Translations under genes and position numbers: made by a program | DNA from: Amycolatopsis coloradensis | Lineage (GTDB): Bacteria; Actinomycetota; Actinomycetes; Mycobacteriales; Pseudonocardiaceae | Direction of reading: 5' to 3' | DNA: 64,000 nt | Assembly (NCBI RefSeq): GCF_001953865.1 | Contig: NZ_MQUQ01000015.1 | Coordinates: 480,026-544,025, forward strand | The notes under the pieces: generated by a model | The model's database searches: none | What the model saw: the letters and a program-made list of their open reading frames with translations, nothing else | What the model was told of the DNA's origin: nothing | In this document: positions 24,896-32,888 of the stretch, piece after piece | How the letters are laid out: each line of letters starts with the position of its first letter | How positions within the stretch are numbered: the first letter of the stretch is position 1

Positions 24896-25440
24896 GACGC
24901 GCCGCGGATGAGCATCATCAAGGGCAGGGCCACCGGCACGCCGTCGTCGCCCGTGGCGAGCCTGCGCAACTGGAGTCCGGCGATCAGCGCCACGACCGGA
25001 CCGGTCAGCCGCTCGGGCGACGGGACCCCCAGCGTCCGCAGGATCACCAGCGCGAGTTCGTCGTAGGCGGCGAAACACCGCGCGGCCGCGTCCTGGAGTC
25101 CGGAATCGCGCGCGGCCTGCAAGTACAGCTCGTGCGCGCCGAGTTCGTCGGTGCCGAAAGGCAGTCGCGCGATCACCTGCTCGACCACGGACGCCGCTTC
25201 TTCGACGCTCAGGCCCTTCTCGCGGTAGGCGTCGACGAACCCCGTCAGCTTCGAGGTCTCCTCCTCGGCGAACAGCAGCATCGCCTCGCGCAGCAACGCG
25301 GTCTGGCTGGGGAAGTGATAGGTCAGCGTGCCGAGGGAGACCTCGGCCTGCCGCGCGATCCGGCGGTTGGTCAGCCCGCCGACGCCCTGTTCCCCGACCA
25401 CCTCGAGCGTGGCGTGGAGGATCGACTCGCGGGTGTTCAC
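24892..25440 (-). CDS. TetR-family transcriptional regulator
   Basis: 182 residues from GTG 25440, overlapping the amidase stop by 4 bases. The N-terminal TetR HTH is complete (ILHATLEVVGEQGVGGLTNR, then IARQAEVSLGTLTYHFPSQTALL). The C-terminal ligand domain (50-180) is divergent. Probably binds the palindrome at 26837-26856 upstream of the operon and of the divergent gene. Confidence 0.93.
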   Translation of the reverse strand: MNTRESILHATLEVVGEQGVGGLTNRRIARQAEVSLGTLTYHFPSQTALLREAMLLFAEEETSKLTGFVDAYREKGLSVEEAASVVEQVIARLPFGTDELGAHELYLQAARDSGLQDAAARCFAAYDELALVILRTLGVPSPERLTGPVVALIAGLQLRRLATGDDGVPVALPLMMLIRGAS

Positions 25441-26819
25441 CAAGCGGTCTCGGGTTCGCGGTCCTGCCACCGTTCGACCTCTTCCAGTTGCGCGGCCAGC
25501 GAGATCAGCCGTTCCTCGGAGTGCGACGGGCCGAGCAGCTGCCCGCCGAGCGGCAGTCCTTCCCGGCTCGGCCCGGCAGGCACGTTGATCCCCGGCCAGC
25601 CCAGCACGTTCCACGGCCAAGCGTAGGGGCACGCGGCGATCATGGCCTGGTCGGTCTGCCAGCCGCTGAGTTCGTCGAAGGTGCCGATCCGCGGTGGCGG
25701 CGTCGCGGTGGTCGGCGTGAGCAGGACGTCCACCCGGCCGAACACCGAGCCGATCTGCCGTTGCAGCAACGGTTCCGTGGCCCGCGCGAGCCGCAGCGCC
25801 GGACCGGCGAGCGCCGAGCCCTGCCGCGCGTTGGCCCGCGTGCGCGGGTCGAGCCGGGCCTGATCCGGGACGCGACGAGACCAGTCACGTACGCCGACGA
25901 GCGAACGCGGCAGGAAGGTGAGGCCGATCAGCCGGTAGTCCGGTTCGACCTCGACGATCTCGTGGCCGAGTTCGGCGAACCGCTCCGCGAGCCGGACGAC
26001 GGCCGCGTGCGCTTGCGGGTCGAGCCGGGTTTTCGTGGCGGTGAAAGGAATCCGGGTCGACAGCCCGATGCGCAGCCTGCCCGGTTCGCGGCGGGCGGCG
26101 GCCTGGAACGCGGTCCCGGTGCCCGCCGCGACGTCGAGCAGCAGGGCCGCGTCGGCGACGGTGCGCGCGAGGGGGCCGACCACGGTCAGGCCGTGGAACA
26201 GTTCGCGTTCGGTCGGAACGCGGCCGCGCTGCGGTTTGATCCCGACCAGATCGGTCCACGCGGCCGGGATCCGGATCGACCCGGCCCCGTCGGAACCCAG
26301 CGCGGCGGCGATCACCCCCGACGCGATGGCCGCCGCCGCGCCGCCGGAGGAACCGCCCGGGCTGCGCTCGGTGTCCCACGGATTGCGGGTCGCGCCGAAC
26401 GCCGGGCCTTCGGTGAACGGCCATTGGCCGAGTTCCGGGGTGTTGGTCTTGCCGATGAGCACCGCACCCGCCCGGCGGAGCGCGGCGACGGGCGGAGAGT
26501 CCGCCGTCGCGGGGGAGAAGTCGCCGTCGCAGCCGAACGCCGTCGGCAGGCCGGTGACGTCGAGGTCGTCCTTGATCGCGGTGGGGACGCCGAGCAGGGG
26601 AGCGGTCTCGCCGTCGGACAGGCGCCGGTCGGCGTCTTCTGCCTCGCGAAGGGCTTCTTCGGGGCGAAGACACTTGAAGGCATTGAGAGTCGGCTGGCTG
26701 GCTTCGGCGCGCTCGAGCGCCAAGCGCGTGAGCTCGACAGACGTCGTGGCTCCACTGGCGAGCATCGAGGCCTGTTCGGCCAAGCCGGTGAACGCGAGCT
26801 CCGGTTTCGAGGTGGTCAT
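25437..26819 (-). CDS. Amidase-signature family amidohydrolase
   Basis: 460 residues from ATG 26819. Amidase signature with the Ser-cisSer-Lys triad: Lys in GVPTAIKDDLDV, Ser in GSIRIPAAWTD and the nucleophile region SPGGSSGGAAAAIASGVIAA with GSDGAGSIR. Hydrolyses an amide of unknown identity. Not GatA: no gatB/gatC neighbours. First gene of a three-gene operon with 4-base overlaps. Confidence 0.93.
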   Translation of the reverse strand: MTTSKPELAFTGLAEQASMLASGATTSVELTRLALERAEASQPTLNAFKCLRPEEALREAEDADRRLSDGETAPLLGVPTAIKDDLDVTGLPTAFGCDGDFSPATADSPPVAALRRAGAVLIGKTNTPELGQWPFTEGPAFGATRNPWDTERSPGGSSGGAAAAIASGVIAAALGSDGAGSIRIPAAWTDLVGIKPQRGRVPTERELFHGLTVVGPLARTVADAALLLDVAAGTGTAFQAAARREPGRLRIGLSTRIPFTATKTRLDPQAHAAVVRLAERFAELGHEIVEVEPDYRLIGLTFLPRSLVGVRDWSRRVPDQARLDPRTRANARQGSALAGPALRLARATEPLLQRQIGSVFGRVDVLLTPTTATPPPRIGTFDELSGWQTDQAMIAACPYAWPWNVLGWPGINVPAGPSREGLPLGGQLLGPSHSEERLISLAAQLEEVERWQDREPETAW

Positions 26820-26836
26820 GACTCCCCCTGCGTGTC

Positions 26837-26856
26837 TCGTTCGTTCAAACGAACGA
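26837..26856. promoter_or_regulatory. TetR-type palindromic operator
   Basis: Perfect 9-bp inverted repeat, TCGTTCGTT-CA-AACGAACGA, between the divergent amidase (start 26819) and D-cysteine desulfhydrase-like gene (start 26894). Size and symmetry fit TetR operators; the operon's own TetR is the likely binder, controlling both directions. Confidence 0.8.
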
Positions 26857-26893
26857 TACCAGCGTGTGGCCTCGGTGTGGTTACGTGATCCGC

Positions 26894-27898
26894 ATGAACC
26901 TCGATCGCTTCCCCCGCGTCGACCTCGGCGGTCACCCGACGCCGTTGCATCCGGCACCCCGGCTGGGCGAGGCGCTCGGCCTGCCGAACCTGCTGCTCAA
27001 ACGGGACGACGTGCATCCGCTCGGCGTAGGTGGCAACAAGTTGCGCAAACTCGAGTTCCTGCTCGGCGCCGCGATCGAGGCGGGCGTCGACACGGTGATC
27101 ACTTTCGGCGCGTTGCAGACCAACCACGGCCGCCAGACCGCGGCGGCCTGCGCGAAGCTCGGGTTGCGGTGTGAACTCGTGCTTACCGCGAAGGTTCCTC
27201 GTGACGGCGACGCGTACGAACGGTCCGGCAACGTCTTGCTCGATCACCTCTTCGGCGCGAACGTGCACGTCTGCCGCGACGGCGAGGAGACCGGCGGGAC
27301 CTACGACAGGTTGATCACCGAGGCCGCGGCTGAGGGCCGCAAGGTGGCCACCTTCCCCGTCGGCGGCTCTGACGCCGTCGGAGCGCTCGGGTACGTGGCG
27401 GCCGCGCACGAGATCGCCGGGCAACTCGCCGACCGCGGCATCACCAAGGCGCGGCTGGTCGTCCCGCACGCCAGCGGCGGGACTTCGGCCGGGCTCCTCG
27501 CCGGGACGGCGAAGCTCGACTGGCTGACCCTCGACGTCGCCTGCGTCAGCCATCCGGTCGACGAGGCCCTGGACAACCTGGCCGACCTCACCACCGCGGT
27601 CTCCGTGCTGCTGGGGATCGAGCCGCCGTCACTCGAAGGACTGCGCATCGACGACCGCGCGATCGGCCCCGGTTATGGGCTCCCGACCCCCGGGACCTGG
27701 GACGCGGTGCGGCTTTTCGGTCGCACGGAAGGGATCGCGCTCGACCCCGTGTACACCGGCAAGGTGGCCGCCATGCTGGTCGATTGGGCCGCCGAAGGCC
27801 ATTTCGCGGCCGAGGAGCACGTCGTTTTCCTGCATACGGGTGGTCTGCCCGGCCTCTACGGTTACGCGCCCGAATTCACCGGCACGGTGGGCGGCTGA
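26894..27898 (+). CDS. PLP-dependent D-cysteine desulfhydrase / ACC deaminase family enzyme
   Basis: 334 residues from ATG 26894. Tryptophan-synthase-beta fold: LLLKRDDVHPLGVGGNKLRK contains the PLP Lys (GGNKLRK), ITFGALQTNHGRQTAAACAK the substrate loop, and HASGGTSAGLLAG the phosphate-binding loop. VFLHTGGLPGLYGY is the C-terminal block of the family. Cannot separate D-cysteine desulfhydrase from ACC deaminase by sequence alone. Shares a divergent operator with the amidase operon. Confidence 0.9.
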   Translation: MNLDRFPRVDLGGHPTPLHPAPRLGEALGLPNLLLKRDDVHPLGVGGNKLRKLEFLLGAAIEAGVDTVITFGALQTNHGRQTAAACAKLGLRCELVLTAKVPRDGDAYERSGNVLLDHLFGANVHVCRDGEETGGTYDRLITEAAAEGRKVATFPVGGSDAVGALGYVAAAHEIAGQLADRGITKARLVVPHASGGTSAGLLAGTAKLDWLTLDVACVSHPVDEALDNLADLTTAVSVLLGIEPPSLEGLRIDDRAIGPGYGLPTPGTWDAVRLFGRTEGIALDPVYTGKVAAMLVDWAAEGHFAAEEHVVFLHTGGLPGLYGYAPEFTGTVGG

Positions 27899-28528
27899 CG
27901 CGACCTTCAGCATCCCGCCGATCAGGATCACGTGCGCCACCAGCGAAAGCCGCTGCGCGACGCCGACCGGCGCGATGTCGGTCAGCGTCATGAAGAACGG
28001 TATGTCGGAGAGGCGCACGAAGATGAAGCTGAGCCCGAAGACGATCAGCCCGGCCGCGCTGCCCCAGGCGAGGCGGCCGATCTGCCTGGCCGCGGGGGTG
28101 CCGCGCAGGTTGTCGCGCAGGGTGAACCCGGCGGCCGGCAGGCTGAGGAACGCGACGAGGCACGCGTACAGGTGGATCTCGCCGCTGACCGGATCCGGGA
28201 ATTCGGGGTAGCTCGCCGGGAAGATCGCGGCCGCCGCCAGCCCCAGCGACCACAGCACGAAAAGCAGTTTCGTGGTGCGGCTGGGCCGGAACCCGGCCGC
28301 GGCCAGCGCGCCGAGCGCGGTGAGCGAGCCGATGGACAGCGACAGCACGCTCGCGCCGAGCATGCCCGTGCCGCGGTCGACATAGGCGTAACTCGACAAC
28401 GTGTCGAACACGGGGTCGCGTGAGCTGATCAGGTGCAGTACGACCATCGTGAACACCGCCCAGCCGATGGCCACCGCCGACGCGATCAGCCAAGGTCTGG
28501 CACGCGAGGACTCCCCAGTGAACGTCAT
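27629..28528 (-). CDS. DUF998 membrane protein with antisense-overlapping tail
   Basis: 299 residues. Six predicted helices typical of DUF998 (WLIASAVAIGWAVFTMVVLH, TLSSYAYVDRGTGMLGASVL, LFVLWSLGLAAAAIFPASY, and more) end near residue 210 (LVAHVILIGGMLKVASAA). The remaining ~90 residues are hydrophilic and lie antisense to the 3' end of the PLP gene (270 bases). The native stop was probably lost. Start ATG 28528 overlaps the PP2C stop (ATGA). Confidence 0.8.
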   Translation of the reverse strand: MTFTGESSRARPWLIASAVAIGWAVFTMVVLHLISSRDPVFDTLSSYAYVDRGTGMLGASVLSLSIGSLTALGALAAAGFRPSRTTKLLFVLWSLGLAAAAIFPASYPEFPDPVSGEIHLYACLVAFLSLPAAGFTLRDNLRGTPAARQIGRLAWGSAAGLIVFGLSFIFVRLSDIPFFMTLTDIAPVGVAQRLSLVAHVILIGGMLKVASAAHRAGEFGRVTVEAGQTTRMQENDVLLGREMAFGGPIDQHGGHLAGVHGVERDPFRATEKPHRVPGPGGREPITGADRAVVDAQSFE

Positions 28529-29355
28529 GCGTCCAGAGTGCTCGCACGGCCGCAGATTTCCGATCCGGGAAGCCCCCGGTTTTTCCCTGGGGCCACCCCT
28601 AGCTCGATCAGTACCAGTAGCTGGTCATCGTGCCTTTTCGCGCGGGGCCAGCGGTCGCCGTCCGGGTCCTGTTTCTCCGCCGTGCGCACCGCGTCGAGTA
28701 CCGCGTCCGGGCCGCGCTGCCGGCTGATGGCGAGCACTTCCGGCCAGTCGAACAGCGCGTACTCGTCGACACCGATCGCGACGCCGTCCGTCGCCAGCAG
28801 CAGGGCCTCGACCTCGGAGCGTGGCCAGCTGCGGCGTACGGCCTCGGCGGCCGCCTTGGGTTCCGCCTCGGCGACCCAGAAGCCGTCCGGCGCGTTGCGT
28901 TTCGCGCGGACGTCGGCGCCGGTACGGAGCTGACCGCCGTCGCGGAGGGAGACCAGCCTGTCGTCAGTGAGCGGATCGGCGCCCGAAGGCCCGAAGGCGA
29001 CGATCGGGCTGTCGGCGAGCACCAGCCCGTCGACGGTGTCGTCAGTCCAGCGCGCGATGGCGACCGTGCTCGACGGCGAGCGCCCCGGTGCGAGGCTTTC
29101 GCGCCGGGCGACGTCGGCGATCGACTCGGCGAGCAGGATCGAGAGATCCGCCTCGGGTTCCGCGCTCAGCGCCTGCGACAGGCTGTGCACGAGCAGGCTC
29201 GCGTACCAGCCGCCGGACGGCAGATCCGGATGCGGCGAGGTCGCCCCGTCGAGCACCACCACGGCGTTGTCGAGTACGGCGACGTGGTCTTCGGTGGGGC
29301 GCGGTGCCCCGTCCGCGCCTACTCCGTCCCTTTCCGCCACTGCGATTTCGACCAT
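28525..29355 (-). CDS. PP2C-family Ser/Thr phosphatase-like protein
   Basis: 276 residues. PP2C motifs: TEDHVAVLDNAVVVLDGATSP (metal-binding region), SSTVAIARWTDD, LADSPIVAF, LLATDGVAIG and HDDQLLVLIEL (C-terminal metal Asp). Motifs are shortened as in other actinobacterial phosphatase-like proteins. Leaderless promoter likely: TAGGGT (29367-29362) lies 6 bases before ATG 29355. Coupled to DUF998. Divergent from the split HTH/Clp-N pair, with the operator at 29370-29387 between them. Confidence 0.82.
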   Translation of the reverse strand: MVEIAVAERDGVGADGAPRPTEDHVAVLDNAVVVLDGATSPHPDLPSGGWYASLLVHSLSQALSAEPEADLSILLAESIADVARRESLAPGRSPSSTVAIARWTDDTVDGLVLADSPIVAFGPSGADPLTDDRLVSLRDGGQLRTGADVRAKRNAPDGFWVAEAEPKAAAEAVRRSWPRSEVEALLLATDGVAIGVDEYALFDWPEVLAISRQRGPDAVLDAVRTAEKQDPDGDRWPRAKRHDDQLLVLIELGVAPGKNRGLPGSEICGRASTLDA

Positions 29356-29369
29356 GCCACGACCCTAAC

Positions 29370-29414
29370 TGTCAACCGGCATTGACACTGGCGACATGTC
29401 AATGTAGGTTGACG
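29370..29414 (+). promoter_or_regulatory. Leaderless promoter with two tandem palindromes (split Clp-N module)
   Basis: TGTCAACCGGCATTGACA (29370-29387, perfect 6-bp arms) and TGTCAATGTAGGTTGACG (29397-29414, 5-bp arms) have centres 27 bases apart. They overlap the -35 TTGACA (29382-29387) and -10 TAGGTT (29405-29410), which have a perfect 17-base spacer. Predicted transcription start is about ATG 29417. The first palindrome also abuts the -10 of the divergent PP2C gene. Same logic and half-site (GTCAA/TTGAC) as at 13425-13472. Confidence 0.78.
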
Positions 29415-29416
29415 TC

Positions 29417-29626
29417 ATGACCGAAGCGACAGACCTGGCCGCGCGAGCCGGTGACCGCGATCCCCGCGTGGGGTTGCGCGCCGTCGCCGCCTTGCGCCGG
29501 TTGTTGGAACAACTCGAGGCCGTGCAGGTCCGCAGCGCGCGGGTGCACGGCTGGTCCTGGCAGGAGATCGCGGCCGAGCTGGGGGTCAGCAGGCAAGCGG
29601 TCCACAAGAAGTACGGGAGGCACTGA
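29417..29626 (+). CDS. Small HTH protein, partner of Clp-N protein
   Basis: 69 residues. Helical N-terminus (VGLRAVAALRRLLEQLEAVQ) and a C-terminal helix-turn-helix (HGWSWQEIAAELGVSRQAVHKKY) matching the HTH of the fused protein at 13475 (SWTEIGKNMGVSKQAAQKRF). Probably leaderless. Its stop overlaps the next ATG by one base (TGATG). Confidence 0.88.
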   Translation: MTEATDLAARAGDRDPRVGLRAVAALRRLLEQLEAVQVRSARVHGWSWQEIAAELGVSRQAVHKKYGRH

Positions 29627-30150
29627 TGTTCGAACGCTTCAGCCCCGAAGCCCGCGAGATCGTCCTCGGGTCGCAGCGCGTCGCGTCGGACGAGAAGTCC
29701 GCGAATGTCGACGCGCTCCACCTGCTGACCTCGCTTTCCCAGAACACGAGCCTGCTCACCACCTTGGGCTGTCCGGCGGGAGAACTGTCCGACGACCTCC
29801 GGCGGGTCCGCCGCCGGGGCGGGATGAGCGACGCCGATGTCGAAGCGCTGACCGGGTTCGGCATCGACGTCGAGCACATCGTCGAGCGGGTCGAGCAGAC
29901 CCACGGCGAGGGCGCGCTGACCGGTGGGACGCGGAGCAAACGCGGCCATCGGCCCTTCACGCCGGAGGCGAAGAAGGTGCTGGAGAAGTGCCTTCGTGAA
30001 GCCGTCGACGTCGGGGACAAGCGCATCGATGCCGAGCACTTCCTGCTCGCGCTGACCTCGATCCCCGGCGTGGCCGCCGACGTCCTCGCGCAGCGCGGGA
30101 TCGACCACCTCGCCGTCCGGCGCCTGCTGGAGCGTCGCGCGGCCAGCTAG
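29626..30150 (+). CDS. Stand-alone double Clp-N domain protein
   Basis: 174 residues with two Clp N-terminal repeats: FSPEAREIVLGSQRVASDEK, NVDALHLLTSLSQNTSLL and FTPEAKKVLEKCLREAVDVG, RIDAEHFLLALTSIPG. No ATPase domain, so it is not a chaperone by itself. It may act as adaptor or sensor joined to the HTH protein encoded just upstream, reproducing in two chains the fused regulator at 13475. Confidence 0.88.
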   Translation: MFERFSPEAREIVLGSQRVASDEKSANVDALHLLTSLSQNTSLLTTLGCPAGELSDDLRRVRRRGGMSDADVEALTGFGIDVEHIVERVEQTHGEGALTGGTRSKRGHRPFTPEAKKVLEKCLREAVDVGDKRIDAEHFLLALTSIPGVAADVLAQRGIDHLAVRRLLERRAAS

Positions 30151-30153
30151 CGT

Positions 30154-30199
30154 CGCGTGACCAGGCGGAGATCTCGCATGATCTACGCCTGATCACGCG
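30154..30199. terminator. Hairpin downstream of the Clp-N gene
   Basis: CGCGTGA-c-CAGGCG pairs with CGCCTG-a-TCACGCG (13 pairs, one mismatch) around an 18-base loop, starting 4 bases after the Clp-N stop. Sits between convergent genes; no U tract. Confidence 0.55.
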
Positions 30200-30223
30200 T
30201 AAGACCTGCAGGATCACGCGGCA

Positions 30224-30856
30224 CTAGCTCTCAGCGCGTTCTCGCCAGGCGACCAACGGCAGGAACGCCTGCGTGAGCGGCCCGATGGCGAGCGCGTAGA
30301 GGATCGTGCCGACGCCGACGGTGCCCCCGAGCAGCCAGCCGGCGGCCAGCACGGTGATCTCGATGAGGGTCCGGACGAGCCGGATCGACTTGCCCGTCCG
30401 GGCCGCGAAGCCGGTCATCAGCCCGTCACGAGGGCCGGGCCCGAGCCGCGCGCCGACGTAGATCGCGGCGGCGAGGCCGTTGAGCACGACCCCGGCGACC
30501 AGGTTGAGGATCTGCCAGCCGAGCACGTGCTGATCGGGAAGGAAGATCCGCACGAGGTCGACGGTGAGTGAGATGACCACGATGTTGGCGACAGTGCCGA
30601 TGCCGGGCCGCTGCCGCAGCGGGATCCACAGCAGGAGCACCGCGACCGAAGCGAACGCGGTGACCGTGCCGAACGAGAGACCGGTGATCTTCATCAGGCC
30701 TTCGTGGAGCACGTCCCACGGGTCGAGGCCGAGGCCCGACCTGGTCAGCATGGCCATGCTGCCGCCATAGAGGGCGAGACCGCCGACGAGCTGGATCGAG
30801 CGACGGGTGGTGTCGTGGGAGATGCCCACGGGCCGGAGATCGAGTGTAAGTGCCAC
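30224..30856 (-). CDS. YczE/YitT-type integral membrane protein
   Basis: 210 residues from GTG 30856; five to six helices. Family features: LVGGLALYGGSMAMLTRSGL, LGLDPWDVLHEGLMKITGLS, VGARLGPGPRDGLMTGFAAR. Function unknown in the family. Divergent from a MocR regulator, an arrangement known as yczE-yczR, which suggests the MocR protein controls it. Confidence 0.88.
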   Translation of the reverse strand: MALTLDLRPVGISHDTTRRSIQLVGGLALYGGSMAMLTRSGLGLDPWDVLHEGLMKITGLSFGTVTAFASVAVLLLWIPLRQRPGIGTVANIVVISLTVDLVRIFLPDQHVLGWQILNLVAGVVLNGLAAAIYVGARLGPGPRDGLMTGFAARTGKSIRLVRTLIEITVLAAGWLLGGTVGVGTILYALAIGPLTQAFLPLVAWRERAES

Positions 30857-30893
30857 CAAGCCACCATCGGGGGTAAGTGGCTTTCTTGACCAT

Positions 30894-30968
30894 GGCCAAT
30901 CTGCAAGAATTGGTCTTATGGAACCGCTGATCCCGCTGACTGGACGCGTTTCGGGTCTAAAATTGGCC
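30894..30968. promoter_or_regulatory. Candidate MocR operator half-sites
   Basis: GGCCAAT (30894-30900) and ATTGGTC (30909-30915) form an imperfect inverted repeat just before the MocR ATG (30918); a third ATTGGCC (30962-30968) lies inside the gene. MocR regulators often bind repeated half-sites near divergent promoters. Confidence 0.45.
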
Positions 30969-32372
30969 ACTTTGCTGGGAAGTTGGCGGCGGAGTGGTTC
31001 TCGTCACGGCGCGGCGGATCTCGCGGCGGCGGTCGAGCTGCTGGTCCTCGACGGCAGGCTCCCGCTCGGCACGAGACTCCCGGCCGAACGAGAGCTCGCC
31101 GACGCCCTCGACGTCAGCCGCACCCTGATCGGTGCCGCGCTGGACAAACTGCGGGCCGACGGCCTGGTCGCCAGCCGCCGCGGCGCCGGATCCTGGATCG
31201 CGTCACCCGGTGGCCGGGGCCGGGAGACGATGCTGCCGTCCGGGGAGGACCTCATCGATCTCGCCCAGGCCTGCCCGCCCGCCATCGCCGGCCTGGTCCC
31301 CGCCGTGGACGCCGCGCGGAAGGCGCTGGCGGACCACCTCGGCGAGAACGGCTATCACGTGCGTGGCCTGCGGATCCTGCGCGAGCGGATCGCCCGCCGC
31401 TACACCGAACGCGGCCTGCCGACCAACGCGGGCCAGGTGATGATCACCAACGGGGCGCATCACGCGTTCGTGCAGGTCCTGCGGATGCTGGCCGGTCCGG
31501 GCGACCGGGTGCTGGTCGAGCAGCCGACCTATCCGAACGCGCTCGAAGCCATCGGCGCCGCGCACGCCATCGGAGTCCCGGTGCCGCTGGACCCGGCCAC
31601 CGGCTGGGACGTCGTCGGGATCGAGGCCGCGCTGCGGCAATCCGCGCCGAGGCTCGCGTACTTCGTCGCGGATTTCCAGAACCCGACCGGACTCCGGCTG
31701 GACGCGGCGGGCCGGGAGCGGCTCGCCGCCGCGCTGAGCCGTGCGCGGACGCCGTCGATCATCGACGAGACGCTGGTCGAACTGGACCTCGAAGGCGATC
31801 CGGCCGACGGCCCGCCGCCGCTCGGCGCGTTCGCGGGCGATCTCGGCATCACGATCGGCTCGGCGTCGAAATCGCATTGGGCCGGGCTGCGGCTCGGCTG
31901 GATCCGTGCTTCGGAGGACGTCATCGGCAGGCTGGTCGCGGCCCGGTTCGCCGTCGATCTGGGCTCTCCGGTCTTCGAGCAACTCGTCCTCGCCGAGCTG
32001 CTGGACGACGGTGGATCCGCGCTGGCCCACCGCCGCGAGGAGACACGGGCCCTGCGCGACGCGCTGACCGGCGCGCTGAACTGGTACTGCCCCGACTGGA
32101 CTTTCACCGTGCCGCCGGGTGGGCTTTCGCTGTGGTGCCGTCTGCCGGAGCCGATGAGCACGCGGCTGGCCGTCGCGGCGGCGGGGCACGGGGTGCAGGT
32201 GGCGCCGGGCTCCCGGTTCGGCGTCCACGGTGGACTGGAGCGCTGGCTGCGGCTGCCGTACACGCTTCCGGCCGACCGGCTCTTCGAGGCCGTGCGGCGG
32301 CTGGGCGCGGCCGCCGCTTCGGTGTCCGCGACTCCCGCCACGGCCACCCCGATAGCCGTCCAGGTCACCTGA
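30918..32372 (+). CDS. MocR/PdxR-type regulator (GntR HTH + PLP aminotransferase domain)
   Basis: 484 residues from ATG 30918. Winged HTH at about 35-90 (LPLGTRLPAERELADALDVS, LIGAALDKLRADGLVASRRG), then a type-I aminotransferase-like domain (120-460): MITNGAHHAFVQVLRML, VLVEQPTYPNALEAIG, FVADFQNPTG and GSASKSHWAGLRLGW, whose Lys normally binds PLP. Divergent from the yczE-like gene and probably its regulator. A long palindromic repeat begins 5 bases after its stop. Confidence 0.93.
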   Translation: MEPLIPLTGRVSGLKLATLLGSWRRSGSRHGAADLAAAVELLVLDGRLPLGTRLPAERELADALDVSRTLIGAALDKLRADGLVASRRGAGSWIASPGGRGRETMLPSGEDLIDLAQACPPAIAGLVPAVDAARKALADHLGENGYHVRGLRILRERIARRYTERGLPTNAGQVMITNGAHHAFVQVLRMLAGPGDRVLVEQPTYPNALEAIGAAHAIGVPVPLDPATGWDVVGIEAALRQSAPRLAYFVADFQNPTGLRLDAAGRERLAAALSRARTPSIIDETLVELDLEGDPADGPPPLGAFAGDLGITIGSASKSHWAGLRLGWIRASEDVIGRLVAARFAVDLGSPVFEQLVLAELLDDGGSALAHRREETRALRDALTGALNWYCPDWTFTVPPGGLSLWCRLPEPMSTRLAVAAAGHGVQVAPGSRFGVHGGLERWLRLPYTLPADRLFEAVRRLGAAAASVSATPATATPIAVQVT

Positions 32373-32376
32373 CCCC

Positions 32377-32441
32377 CGCGTTTCGTCCTCTAGTTGCGGT
32401 AGTTGGTAGCGCGAACTACCGCAACTAGAGGACGAAACGCG
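32377..32441. repeat. Palindromic repeat family A, copy 1
   Basis: Perfect 28-bp arms (32377-32404 / 32414-32441; core TTCGTCCTCTAGTTGCGG) with a 9-base loop, starting 5 bases after the MocR stop. Copies 2 and 3 at 53079-53147 and 59447-59510 also follow stop codons closely. Confidence 0.92.
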
Positions 32442-32457
32442 AGGGTGGGAAACGGAA

Positions 32458-32727
32458 ATAGCCGGTGCGCCGGCGGGGCGGCCGATGCTCCAGGGAGGGC
32501 ATCGGCGCCGCACGACCAGCGCACCGGCTATCCGGCCCGCCCCGAGGCCGAAGCCTCGCGGGCGGGCACCGCGGCGGTTACCCGGCACAGCCCCTCGACG
32601 TGCCGGGAACCGCCCGCGGTTCAGGTGGTCTTCGAGCTTGGCCGGCTCCTGCTCGGCGCGGTGAGCAGAAACCCCCGAAGTCCACCCGGTGCTGGTCCCG
32701 GCGCCGCAGGGGCAGCGCGGCGCCGGG
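32458..32727. ncRNA. Candidate structured RNA of unknown class (strand unknown)
   Basis: Gene-free stretch folding into consecutive helices. P1: ATAGCCGGTGCGC (32458) with GCGCACCGGCTAT (32519), 13 bp, enclosing a GCCGATGC/GCATCGGC hairpin. P2: 32535-32567, GCCCGCC/GGCGGGC closing CGAGGC-CGAA-GCCTCG. P3: 32568-32620, 19 pairs in three blocks (ACCGC, GGCGGTT, CCCGGCA and partners) with single-base bulges. P4: CCCGGCGCCGC (32697) with GCGGCGCCGGG (32717). I found no match to riboswitch cores I know, RNase P, tmRNA or SRP RNA. Lies between MocR and a convergent gene; could also be a GC-rich repeat. Confidence 0.45.
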
Positions 32728-32888
32728 GCCCGGGATCCGAACCGGCCGGGCGCGGTCGGCCGTTCGGGAAGACGGGAAACCTGAATGAGGGCAGGCGGAA
32801 ACGCGACTTGTGCCAGGGATTTCAGGAGACGCCGAAAACCGAAGTTGATCTTGGTTTGGACGTGGTTCTCCCCGGCGACCCGGTCAGG

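Noticed and set aside
26837..26856. Rho-independent terminator
   Set aside because: The 2-base spacer is too short for an RNA loop and it lies between divergent starts; an operator is far more likely.
32568..32727. Cobalamin riboswitch or RNase P RNA
   Set aside because: No GCCACTG box or AACAGGGAA-type core and no GAGGAAAGTCCGGGC or ACAGAA signature on either strand.
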